From: Rhea pennata
Lineage: Eukaryota; Chordata; Aves; Rheiformes; Rheidae
DNA length: 64,000 nt
Assembly (NCBI RefSeq): GCF_028389875.1
Contig: NC_084672.1
Coordinates: 1,695,501-1,759,500, forward strand
Direction of reading: 5' to 3'
Part shown: one piece after another, positions 46,516 through 56,975 of the stretch
How positions within the stretch are numbered: position 1 is the stretch's first letter
Layout of the letters: every line of letters begins with the position of its first letter
Made by a program: the position numbers and the translations under genes
The notes under the pieces: generated by a model
The model's database searches: none
What the model was told of the DNA's origin: nothing
Seen by the model: the letters and a program-made list of their open reading frames with translations, nothing else

Positions 46516-48749
46516 AATTCTGTCTATCACACTACCATATTGATTTTAGGACTCTCAGAGTATAAATTCATGTTGTCAGAAAACTTAGATATAGTTTTCC
46601 CCTACGCATTTTTGTTCCTTTTCCCCAGCATTCCTTGATACCCGTGATTAATATCATTGTAAATTCCCCTTAATGACCAATTATCCAGCTACACTGGGGG
46701 GAGGAGGGTAAGGGCAGGGAAGAACAGCAATTTAAGAGCAGAATTTTCTCTTTCTAATTACCATATTTACATACACAAGAAATGACTGAAGATGTTACAC
46801 ACACACACAAAAAAAAGAAGGAATGCTTTGTTTTGATGCAGTAGGGACAAATAATACTCCTTTGTAGATCAGCTGATATCTTATAAGCCACAAAATCCAG
46901 TCAGGAACTCATTTCAGCAAATGTTCAGCTACCCAGTAACTTTCTGACACAAGAAATTATACTGGCTTCTAAAGTACAAACCATTTATTTAGGGTTTAGC
47001 TGACCTTCGTATAAAACTTGTCTTGATATAAGACTGCAGTATTTCACGAAATAAAAAATAAAATAAGAATAAGCACAGAACTATGTTGCAAAATACTAAT
47101 TCTGGATGAAGTGACCTGAAATCACCTAACTGATCAAATCAGCAGCTCTTAATAACAAAATAGCTCTTAATGCTAGATCAGAACATATCTAAAAGACAAT
47201 CATATAGCAGCACATGAAACCCTAATTCAGTTCCAACAATAACTGGAGAGCTTCAAAATCTTTTAGAATGAGTATTTTTAATATTTTAAATTTTGGCCAG
47301 AATGCTGAAGTGTGATGGCCACTTCTACACGCAAACCAGCATTTACAATTCAACATCCATATAATTATTTACAGATTACTTCGAATAATGAGGAAATTGG
47401 ACAAGTATGGGAACCATGTACAAAACCAAATACTAACTGTAGCAAATCCTACACTGACAGTTTTAACTTCTTTGTACTCAAGATTTGAGAACCAGAGCAT
47501 ATCAACAGGAATGGAGAAAATTTTCATCTTCCAATGGGAGACTAACCATGGATAACTAAAAAATAGTTCCCCTCTACTATAAGCAGAACTTTTGCTGCTT
47601 AGCCATTAAGACTCTTACGATACAGGATTCCACACATCTTGCTAGCACAGATGTTTCCCAATTAACAATTATCTATAACAGATAGAATTGACAGCTTTAT
47701 TCATGGAAATATATAGTTTTTTTTTTTTTTTAAATCAACTAAGGCTTAATTTTGCTTCATCAAGATACAAGTTTCTTCCCCTATTACAAAGGGAAGAAAA
47801 TTGGATTTCTAATTTAAATGGCATAATCATATCAATCTTTTAAATTGAATTACTTTTTCTTTTATTCTAATCTAATAACTAATTCAACTGACCAAAGATT
47901 TTTTATTATTATTTCAAGAAGGTTGAACCCACAAAAGTGTTATTTAAAGCTTATTTACCACCGTGATACGTTGCTTAGATATGTAGCCTTCAGAATATTT
48001 CATTTTAGTTTTCCCAATAGTTTTCTAAGACTTCTAAAATTCCTGTAACAAGAGTAGTGTGTGCATGCATAGGGCAGAGGGGAAGTCAACATCATTAAAC
48101 ATTTTTTTTTTTAATAAATGTCACTCAGTACTTTGGAGAACAATATGCAACTTTATACAACTTTATATAATCAAATATAACTTGAACTTACAACTCGTTC
48201 TCACTTGGGAGGAAACGAAGAGGAACACATTTCTGTATTCTCAGAAACTTTTTTTAATGGATGTTGGCTTAGTTAATTCTTACAGATACTTGGTTTCCTT
48301 GATAAAAGCTCTTTTCCAAAGGTCTTTGCCTGTGCCGTTAAAGCCTCCAGACTAAACCTTCCTCAGTGAAGCCTCAAACCAAGGGCCACTGCTTTTTGTT
48401 CAGACCTGGAAAGAAGAATTTAATAGAGCAAAAAATAAAACTCATGTCAGAGCAAAAGTAAAACTCACTCTAATCCAGAAGCCCTAAACGCTTTGCAAAC
48501 TTCACGTTTCACAGCGATTGCACTAATTTTTGTTCTGTGAAGCCAGTGCCAGAGAACAACAAGCAAAATGACTCGTCCAAGAGCAAACATGCCACAAGAC
48601 AGAAACCCAAGGGCTCCAGCAGCTAAATCACAAGAGGCCCTAAACCCGCACAAAAACATTGGCCTGTTGCAAAATACGATCCCAGCTACAAGTTGCGTTT
48701 GTTTTTACCTTGAGCGGGATCCAGCTCGACCTCTCTCCCAGCTCACAAG

Positions 48750-49711
48750 CACTCCCACCGAGTTGGTGCTCGCTTGTCAACTGTGCTACAGTTTATCCAC
48801 CCCCGACACGGGTAAAACAGAACGAAATAAGAAAGGGGGGGGGGAGGAAAAAAAAAAAGAGGGGAAAGGAAACACGCCACACGCGAAACACTCCGAGGAG
48901 CCAGGCGGTTTCCCAGCGGTTCTCGCCTTTTTGCCAGCGCTTCGAGCGACTCGCGCGGGTTTTTCCGCCCTCCAGTCCTTCCCCGACCGCGCGCCCTTCC
49001 CCTCAGCGGCCCGGGCCCTGCCCGCACTAAATTAAAATTTAAAAAAAAAGGAAAAATTGAAGGAAAAGCGGGTGCGAGGCCCGCGCTCCCGCCGCCGCCC
49101 CTCAGCGGCGGCAGCCGCCCCTCCCCCCGCGCCTCCCTCACGGCCCCGCGCGCCATCGCGCCCGCTCCGCTCCGCGCCCGCTCCGCGCCTTTCCCGCCCC
49201 TGCCGCCTCGGCGCCCCTGCCCCGCGCCGGCCCTAGCGGCGCTGCCCGCGCCGCGCCTCGGCGCCTCCTCCCCCAGGATCCGGAAGGCGGGGGAAGCGCG
49301 GGGAGGAGGAAAGAAGGGAGGGGGGGGGCGGCGGGAGAGCGCGCCCCATCGCCGCCGCGGAGCCGCCGCCGCTCCTTCCCCAGCAGCCACCAGCACGGAA
49401 TGATCCTCCGCTCCCAGCCGGGCTGTCCCCCTGGCCGGCTTCGCCGCTCTCCCATTGGCTCCCGCCGCCCTTTCTCCCGCCCCCTGGGCTCCGGCCGCCG
49501 GCTGCGGCGCGGCGGTTGGCGGCCGCGGACGTCAATCAAGCGTGAGCGCCCGCCTCCGCAGCTATCAGGTTAGTGTTCGCCGCGGCGCTGGGGCTCGGGA
49601 TTCCGAGCGGAGCTGGTTGCGCCCTCACCGCGCTGGCTTTGGGGGGGTCTGCATCGGCGTCGGTGCACGAGCGGGGCCGGCGACAGCGAGCCACCTCCGC
49701 CAGCCGCGGAC
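48750..49711 (+). promoter_or_regulatory. ANP32A: ANP32A CpG-island promoter and 5' UTR
   Basis: CpG density climbs from 48.8 kb to a strong island centred on 49.1-49.7 kb. An inverted CCAAT box (CCCATTGG at 49451-49458), GC-rich CCGCCCCC motifs just downstream and a CRE-like GACGTCAATC at 49528-49537 sit 180-260 bp before the ATG. There is no TATA box. The start site is most likely between 49540 and 49620. A consensus donor-like CAG then GTTAGT at 49568/49569 could mark an alternative non-coding first exon. GC-rich DNA extending to 49.0 kb on the minus side would allow divergent transcription, but no gene was seen there. Confidence 0.8.
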
Positions 49712-49765
49712 ATGGACATGAAGAAAAGGATCCACTTAGAGCTGCGGAACAGGACGCCCTCAGAT
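49712..49765 (+). CDS. ANP32A: ANP32A coding exon 1 (rest of gene outside window)
   Basis: The exon encodes MDMKKRIHLELRNRTPSD and is followed at once by a consensus donor (GAT then GTAAGC), phase 0, as in other vertebrates, where VKELVLDN follows in exon 2. The ATG has G at -3 and G at +4. ANP32A is an acidic leucine-rich nuclear phosphoprotein (chaperone and phosphatase-inhibitor roles, mRNA export factor), and the bird protein is known as a host cofactor of avian influenza polymerase. The MDMKK start is the avian form (mammals have MEMGR). The LRR body, the bird-specific repeated exon and the acidic tail are not in the window, so intron 1 is longer than 14.2 kb. The divergent order with NOX5 fits human synteny. 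Confidence 0.95.
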
Positions 49766-49774
49766 GTAAGCAAT

Positions 49775-49776
<2 letters not shown>

Positions 49777-49812
<36 letters not shown>

Positions 49813-49834
49813 ATCCCACATTTTTTTTTTTTTT
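49777..49834 (+). repeat. A33 and T14 runs beside the ANP32A donor
   Basis: Eleven bases after the exon 1 boundary comes A33 (49777-49809), then 11 bases, then T14 (49821-49834) followed by AG. In the pre-mRNA the A and U runs could pair into a hairpin close to the 5' splice site. The T14-AG also mimics a 3' splice site, but it would define an intron of only about 70 bases. Confidence 0.9.
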
Positions 49835-49839
49835 AGGAG

Positions 49840-50684
49840 GGGGGTGCATTCAAACCCCGGCGAGGTTTGGGGGTGCGGTGGCACGGGAGTGGGGAAGGTG
49901 CCAGCCGGCGCGGGGGCCGCTGCTGCCCTTGAGGTGCCTACCTGTGTGTGTGTATATGTGTCTGTGCACCCAATTTGGGGTGCCCGAAGGCGCACGCGTT
50001 GTGGTCTAGGGGGAAACTATAAGCTGCTCCTGACTCGGCTGGTGTGAAATGCATTAAAGGGGCTTGCAGTGCATTAAATAAAAATAAGTTGGTGCTCCTC
50101 TCTGGCGTGTTTAGTTTGCAAATATTTGTACTGGGTGCTGGGCAGGGAGAGACAGACAGAGACTGTGAGTGAGTTGCAAATGGTTTAGTTTAAAGTGCGT
50201 CTTCATTTCTTTGCAGTGATCAGGCAAGAGAGACTGGGGAGCCATATTTGTAACTTTGTAGTCCTCATGAACGCGCCCTTTCTCTCTCTCTCTCCCTCTC
50301 TCCAGATGCTGAGAAGATTTTTTTTAAAAAAAGAATTTTAAACAAATGCTTAGCGTTTTTAGAGATCTGATATCGTTGCCGGTAGTGTAAGCGTTGAATA
50401 AAAATATTGCAAAAAAAATGCACTCTCCACCCCCCTCCATCCACACACACACATACACACTCATACACACATATACACCACACACACAAAAAAGGCTGGA
50501 TGCGTGTGTGTGCGCGTGTTTTTTGCTTTTTAGCTGTTTTTTTTTTTCCCACCTTTCCCCCCCTTCCCTCCCCTTCTTCCTCGGGGCTGGACTTAAGGTT
50601 GTTGTGCAGCGTCTGCCTGAATAAACGAGAACAAGAAACTTTGTCAGGACAAAAATAGTCCGGAGTGGGGAGGGGAAGGGGGGG
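49840..50684 (+). other. ANP32A intron 1, proximal part with simple repeats
   Basis: Intronic sequence with a CT tract (50278-50305) that ends CCAG, a CA/ATAC microsatellite (50442-50487) and several T and A runs. No exon was recognised. Confidence 0.6.
50442..50487. repeat. CA-rich microsatellite
   Basis: Imperfect (AC)n with AT interruptions. Confidence 0.9.
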
Positions 50685-51969
50685 GTGAGTAGATGCATGA
50701 GGAGGAGAGGGGGGGGCGCGCTGCCGCGGTGGCACCGGAGCGGCGGCGGCGGCGGGGCTCGAACTCGCGGCGCGGCGGCCGCGAGGCAGCGGCTTCCCCG
50801 CGCGGGGCTGGCGGCGGGCAGCGGCCGCGGCCGTTACATAATGGCTGGGGCCGCTCGCGCGGCGCCGTGCGCGCGGGGACGGGAAGGAGGGAGAGGAGAG
50901 GAGGGAGGGGAGGCGGCTCCGCGCCCCCCGCTCGCTCGCTCGCTCCATCCGTGCGTCCATCCATCCCTCCCGCCGCCCCGGCGGAATGGGAACGTACCTC
51001 TCCGGGAAGCAAGGGCGTGCGCGGGGCGAGGCGGCCGGACGCGGCCCCGCGGCTTTTCCGCTCGGCCGTTAAAACGCCTGACGGACAAAGATGGGCAGAT
51101 TTATGTAACCTTGCTCTTTAAACTTTAAAAAGTCCTGGGCGAGGAGGAGGAGAAGGAGGGAGGAGGGCTCTCGCCGGAGCCGTCGCTCGGCGGCCAAGGG
51201 CGGCGCGGCCCGCGGCGCCTCATTGTTCGCGCGGGGACGGGCGGAGGGACAAAGCGGCTCCCGCCGAGCCGCCTCCGTCCCGCCGCCGGAGTGCCCCGCT
51301 CCCCCCCTCCGTGAAACCGTTTCCTCTCCGTCTCGTCGCGTTGGCAGCGCCACCGTCCACCCCAAGTAGGACGCGGCGCCATGTTTCCCCGCCGCCGCCT
51401 TCCCTCACGAGTCGCGGCGGGACGGGCGGCGGCGGCCGTTACCGAGCGCCGCTGGCGCCGCGGCGGGACGGCCCTCGCCGCCTCCCGCCGTTACGTGCCG
51501 GCGGGGGACGCGGTGGGAAGGGGGAGAGGAGCGGCCGTGTTTTGGTGGCGAACTGCGCCATGAGGCGCTGCCGCCGAGGGCGTTTTCCTGAGGCGGCGGC
51601 GGCGGCGGCGGGCGGGGGGGGGGGGGGGCAGAGGCGCCGCGCGGCCGTTGGGGCGGCCGTTGGGGCGCGGAGGGGGCGCGCGCGCCGCCGCCGCCGACAT
51701 GACGGACCGCGGCTGCCATTTTGCCGCCGCTGTCGCCGAGCGCAGGGAAGGAGGGAGGGAGGCTCGTAACGGCGCGGAGCCGGAGCGGGGCAGCGCCGGG
51801 GCCGGGGCCCGGCTCGCTCCCGCCGCCGGGGGGCCGAGAGGGGCCGGCGGCGGCCGCGGAGCGGGGTGTTCGGGGCGGCCGGAGGCTCCGATGCGGCTTC
51901 CGCAGGGAGGCAGCGCGGTACTGACGAGCTGGGAATACGCCTTCTTCCTGGGCAGGGCCCTGCGAGAAG
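50685..51969 (+). promoter_or_regulatory. Second CpG island in ANP32A intron 1, possible alternative first exon
   Basis: A second strong CpG island about 1 kb downstream of coding exon 1. It carries YY1-type cores (GCCATGTTT near 51379, GCCATTTTGCC near 51714) and a bZIP-like TTACATAATGG near 50834, and ends at 51969 with a consensus plus-strand donor (GAGAAG then GTAGGT). The 79 bases before the donor, from an ATG at 51891, read MRLPQGGSAVLTSWEYAFFL, then GRALREG, less GC-biased than the surroundings. That frame reaches the donor in phase 1, whereas ANP32A exon 2 needs phase 0, so splicing into ANP32A would not join the frames. It may be a 5' non-coding alternative exon or the start of a separate transcript. 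Confidence 0.45.
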
Positions 51970-54785
51970 GTAGGTCTCCCTTTCCCCTTTTTATTTTTTA
52001 TCTTTTTATTTATTTATTAAATATTTTTTTCCACTTTTTACTGATAAATCTCCCAGTCCTACTGCGGGAGATTTTTCAGCGCTTATTTACATGCCCCGTT
52101 GCAAACGGACCCAACGTGAAAATACGGGGCCCGAAGCCTCTCTGGTACAAGCCCCGCTTAGCTTTTTTTTTTTTTTTTTTTTTTCCTCCCCGCTTAGCTT
52201 TTGTTCCGTTTTTGCTCTGTTTTTGACTTCCTGCAGGAGAAAGTTGAGAGCGCGTTGGTTTGGGTGGCATTTTGCTTTCGTTTGTAATTCAGAGCGATTT
52301 TTGATTAAGAAATCTAGGCCAAAACGGCTGGTCATAAATGCTCATCTGACCTGCCATTTTTTTACCTGTCATTTTTGTTACCTTTAATTCTGTCAGTGTG
52401 TTCCATGTATTAGTCCTTTCAGGTAGCATGCGTAATCATACTTATTTTAAATATTTCTGGTTTCGTACAAAGAGGAGAATGTCAGTTGGAAATGCTGTGC
52501 TGTTAATAATCGATTTTGTAAAACTTATTGGCTATAGATGCATGCATACGCTGTTTTGTCATGGAGAATTACGTGTACACTTTGGACCCTGTCTGTCTTA
52601 AATACATACTAAAATAAAGTCTATTTACATCCAGCTAGTATTTTTGGTAAAATGTCTGAAATAGAGTTCTAGAAGTGATTCTGATGCCAGTATTTAATTT
52701 ATTCATGAACTTTAATAAGTATTTCAACATGAACAAAATAATTCTGTAAATTTGTCTTTATTAGTCTATACTTTCATAGATAGGCAGTATTTGTCATATG
52801 TCCTGTGGGAATCATTATTTCCATGTTTCAAAGTTAGTATAAATACATTTGGGCGGGGCGGGGGAACCTTTGCTTGCACAAATAGAAGCAAATTAATTTG
52901 TCTTGAAGCTTCGGCCCTGTATGTGCCTAAGTTTTGCAGTGCATCTTACATTTATTGCATACTGTTATGTCAATTTGCAGTATCAAAACTTTTTTTGTAA
53001 ATCAAAGTTAGGTAAGAGAATGTTGATAAGGTGTTTTACTTCTTTCTGAACTTGCACTAATATTTATAGTTTGAGATGGCTAATACAGTATTTGTGTAGA
53101 ATACTGATTAATGCTATGTAACGTAACTGGCTACTTTGAGATGTTAAGTCATATAATCCTGTAGGGTCAGTATGCATATCAGTTAACAGAACTGTATGAT
53201 TATGATCTCTGAAAGTGGATGGTATAGGAGCTATTTCTTTCTCAGCTTATTTTTTTCTTAGTTCTCCATTTTTATGGGAATTCAGTGTTGGTAATAAGCA
53301 TGGGGTTTTGGTACCTGGAATTTGTTTTTCTGTGCTTAGACTGTGTTAGACAGTCAGCATTGAGCCTTTGCATCTGCTTCCTGCCTTGCCCAGATATTTC
53401 AACTTTTCTTTTTAGCCCATTGCTCATAATGATCACTTAAGGTAGTACATTTACTGTAGTCTTCATCACTTTGCTTATCTTGCTTACAATATTAGTTTTC
53501 TGTTAAAAATAACTATCTGCTAGGAATTAGTCCGGTACAATTACTTTGCATAGATTTCCTCCAGACCCATCAGCTATTAGTAATAAAACTACTTACCTCT
53601 GCAGAGAAGATGCTCACCTGGGCAGATTTGTGAGGTCTTTTTGTTTGTTTGTTTCATTTGTATAGCGGAAAGTGCAACTCATTAATAAAACACGAAAAAT
53701 TTAACACAAGCTCATTACTAACACTCTTCTCAGCTGTGCGACATAGGGGTAGGTTTTTGAAATTGTGCACAAAATCTCATCTTCTGTGGTTTAGCGCTAC
53801 CATGCTGGTTCACTTAGCCTGAGGAATGAATATTGCTTCTAAAAAGTTTTATCAGCTCAAAATTGTGACAGTGATAACATACTGACAGTAACGCTGGCTA
53901 TTTCTTATGCTTTGTCAACTCTCTACTGCATTTTAGAACTCATTTGACAGTGTGATTTCTCTAGTTTTCTGTAGTTTTTAATACTAAAAGAAAATACAGT
54001 GCAAGCTTCTATGCATAGTGGTGTTTTAGACGAAAATATAAACAAAAGGACTCTTTTCCCCAAGCTAGTTCCGTATTGTGATGTATGCAATAACAGTGGA
54101 GAGTTTAAACTGATACACATCTCTTTAGAGACTTACGTTTAAAAAATTATTTTGGTATTGTAATGGGATATAGGCATATGTTTTTACCTTCCCCAGGCTG
54201 AACAATCTCAAAATAGAAGGGGAATGTACTCTCGATTTGAAATAAAGTGGAGCAAGCAATGTTGTGTGGTTGTGTCTAGAGTGGCATGAGATCGGCACAT
54301 CCAAACTCTATTCAGCATGCTTGGATTAAATGATTCAAGACTGCAAAAATTCGTGATAATACTTATGTGGTTGAGGGAAGGGCACAACTGTACACAACTG
54401 TAGCAAAAAGAAAGCCTTTTTTTTTCCAGAATTCCCAAGCTTGCATATTAGAATATCTGAATTTCTAGTTGCAAACCTTTACAATAAGTGTCCTGTCACA
54501 ACATGCATATTCCTCTTGGAACAACTACTACCCACAAAAAGCAGGCCTGGAGAAAGTATGTGATGTCTGAGCTGTCCTCACTGAAATTCAGTCTGATTTC
54601 TCCTCCAAGTACTGGACTGATCAGTACAATATTTGGCAAATCCTATTCCTTTTTTCTTAAGCTGGATCAAATCATAAGCATCTGAAAGAAACTGTGCACA
54701 CAATTGAAAAGCACCAATAACTGGAGCTGAAACTGGTTGCCTGATTTTTCTGTTTTCTCTGTGATGTTGCTAGAAAGGTGTAACA

Positions 54786-54880
54786 GTGTGTGTGTGTATA
54801 TACACACATGTATACATGTATACTCATGTATATATGTGTGTGTGTGTGTATATATAGTAAACATAGTACACATAGTAAAC
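54786..54880. repeat. TG/TA compound microsatellite
   Basis: Two (TG)n runs flank alternating ATGTATAC-type units. The whole array is alternating purine-pyrimidine and partly palindromic, so it is prone to Z-DNA or cruciform formation. Confidence 0.9.
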
Positions 54881-56931
54881 CTTCAAATCCTGGAAATTCC
54901 CTTTTGACAAGCAATAGCTAACATGCAGTCACAGTTACACCACCTTTTGGATGATTCAGGTGTGTGTCCAAAACAAGAAAATTTTGTTCTGAAAAATGAT
55001 ACTGGCTTGCTAAAAATGTATTAGGAGGAGATAACTGGAGTTTAAATGACACCATTGTGTTGTAGTCCATCAGGGAATGCATCTTCTGAAGAAACGAGAT
55101 CTTATCCTGCCCAAGTGAAACAAGTTAATGAAGCAAGGGAAAAAAAGTACTTGTTAATACAAACCTTGTGGGGCCTCAGCTTGACCTAACTATTACAATC
55201 TGTCCTTGCAGCAGGATTTATGCATTATATATCAGTGGAAAAATAGACTTTTCTGTTTTTCTGTTTTAAATGTACACTAAAAATCTGAATGTTTTAAGGT
55301 AACATTAATCACATGCAGAAATTTAGGACTTTTCAAATACCGTGAAAGATAAAGTATTTTATAAGACCATATTTTCTACATCAGTGATGCATCTTTAAAT
55401 GTGAGTTGAATTGGTGGCACAAATATCAGTGCTTGTTTTCTTAAATATTTGCAGTCCAGAAGGTTGATGTTGAATATTTCTTTCTATTTCACTCCATCTG
55501 TGGATTAATCTTTCACTTCCCCTCCATCCTCCCCTTGTAAAGGTATAGGTAAGTTGCAGAAGCCTGAGAAGTAAGAACTGGACCTGTGAAATATGAGCGG
55601 ATGCTGCATCTTGAATATTCTTGAATTAAATAAGAATAAGGCTTTGGCTATGGGTATAGCCCTAAAGAAAGCAGTTTGCAAGCCATGCAGGAGTGTAATG
55701 CCTCTGCGATTCCATAGCTGTGTCCTGGAAGGAAGCAGGAGTAGCAGAGGGTGGCAGTGAAGGTGATCCTCTTACTGCTTGCTGCACTAGGCTTTCCATT
55801 TACAAAGTGTATGATGGCTTTCAGCAGTCTTGATTGACAGACAGCTCAGCTAGATGAACCTAACTCTGTGTCTGTAGCTAGAGACAGGTCTCCAATGGGA
55901 ATAGACAGCGTTTGTATTTTTGTTGTGCTTTGGTATAATAGAGACTTATCATCTGTTTCTATGACACTAGTGGACTTGTTATGCATTTAATTTTTTTCTT
56001 GTCTCCTCCTCTCTTGCTCTGCTATCCTTCAAACAAAATAGCTAGTAGATGCTTAGCCTGTTTTTGACCAGGTTGCTAATATCAGTCATGAAGCTCTTCC
56101 ATATGTAAGAATGACCTTTGAAATCTTAAACAAAACCCACCTTAGTAGCTTGCCTTTATGCCACTCTGTAAAAGTTGGGCTCTCTGCTGGAGCACTAATT
56201 TGTCCGTTGATTTGGCCTTTCCCTTCCAAAGGGCACTTTTCCTGCTTTTTTATGCTTTGGAAGGGAAAGCTTGTCTTTTCCAAGTATGATTTGTCAATGC
56301 ATTCTGTAGCAGTTGATATCTTCAGAGACTGTTTTCAGTATTAAATATGCAGCTTGTGAAATTAGTATTAATTTAAATGCAGTGTTTCCTATATAAATAT
56401 ATAGATGCATATCTTAACAGTCCTTTGTTACTGAGGGCAATTCAGAAGATGTACAACTGAACAAACTAAATAGTTCAGCCAAATACTTAACATTTCTAAC
56501 TGAAGAAATTTCAAATTCAAGGTGGAATGCAAATATATATTTTAGTTCTGCTGTATTTAATAATTACTGACAGTCAATGAAAAACACTGAATGTGGTATC
56601 AGACACTATTTCTCAAATATAAACTAAGGCAGAAGTAAAGTGACTTGTTCATACTGTCTGTCGAAAGAGGAGAAGAAAGAGACATTGGTGTGAATTTCAA
56701 AAGCACTTAATGCAAAAATCAAACGATTTAATCACTTAAGTATTTGAAACACTTCTAGTGAAATATTTCAGCTTTTTTAGTGTTATGCTCTTAACACAAG
56801 AAAGCAAAACAAAAACTAGCTATGCACTTCTGAATGAAACAGCTTACTGGGTCTCTGATGTGTGTTATTGATTTATTAATTAGTATGTTGCCTATGCATA
56901 TAGCTATACTGACATTTCTAAATGTGAGAAA

Positions 56932-56967
<36 letters not shown>

Positions 56968-56975
56968 TTTTTTTT
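56932..56975. repeat. (GT)n(AT)n microsatellite plus T run
   Basis: About eight GT, then about ten AT dinucleotides, then T9-10. Confidence 0.95.

Larger units (their letters stand above)
38861..48700. other. Intergenic, CpG-poor AT-rich DNA
   Basis: No exon, RNA gene or promoter was recognised. It contains simple repeats: a G-run with CCCA/CA repeats (42232-42268), a CA run (42437-42451), T25 (46491-46515) and T15 (47718-47732). CpG is rare throughout until about 48.45 kb, where CpG content rises toward the ANP32A island. Confidence 0.5.

Noticed and set aside
50278-50310. CT tract ending CCAG as a splice acceptor in ANP32A intron 1
   Set aside because: The sequence after it is A/T-rich without an open frame or a nearby donor; treated as a simple repeat.
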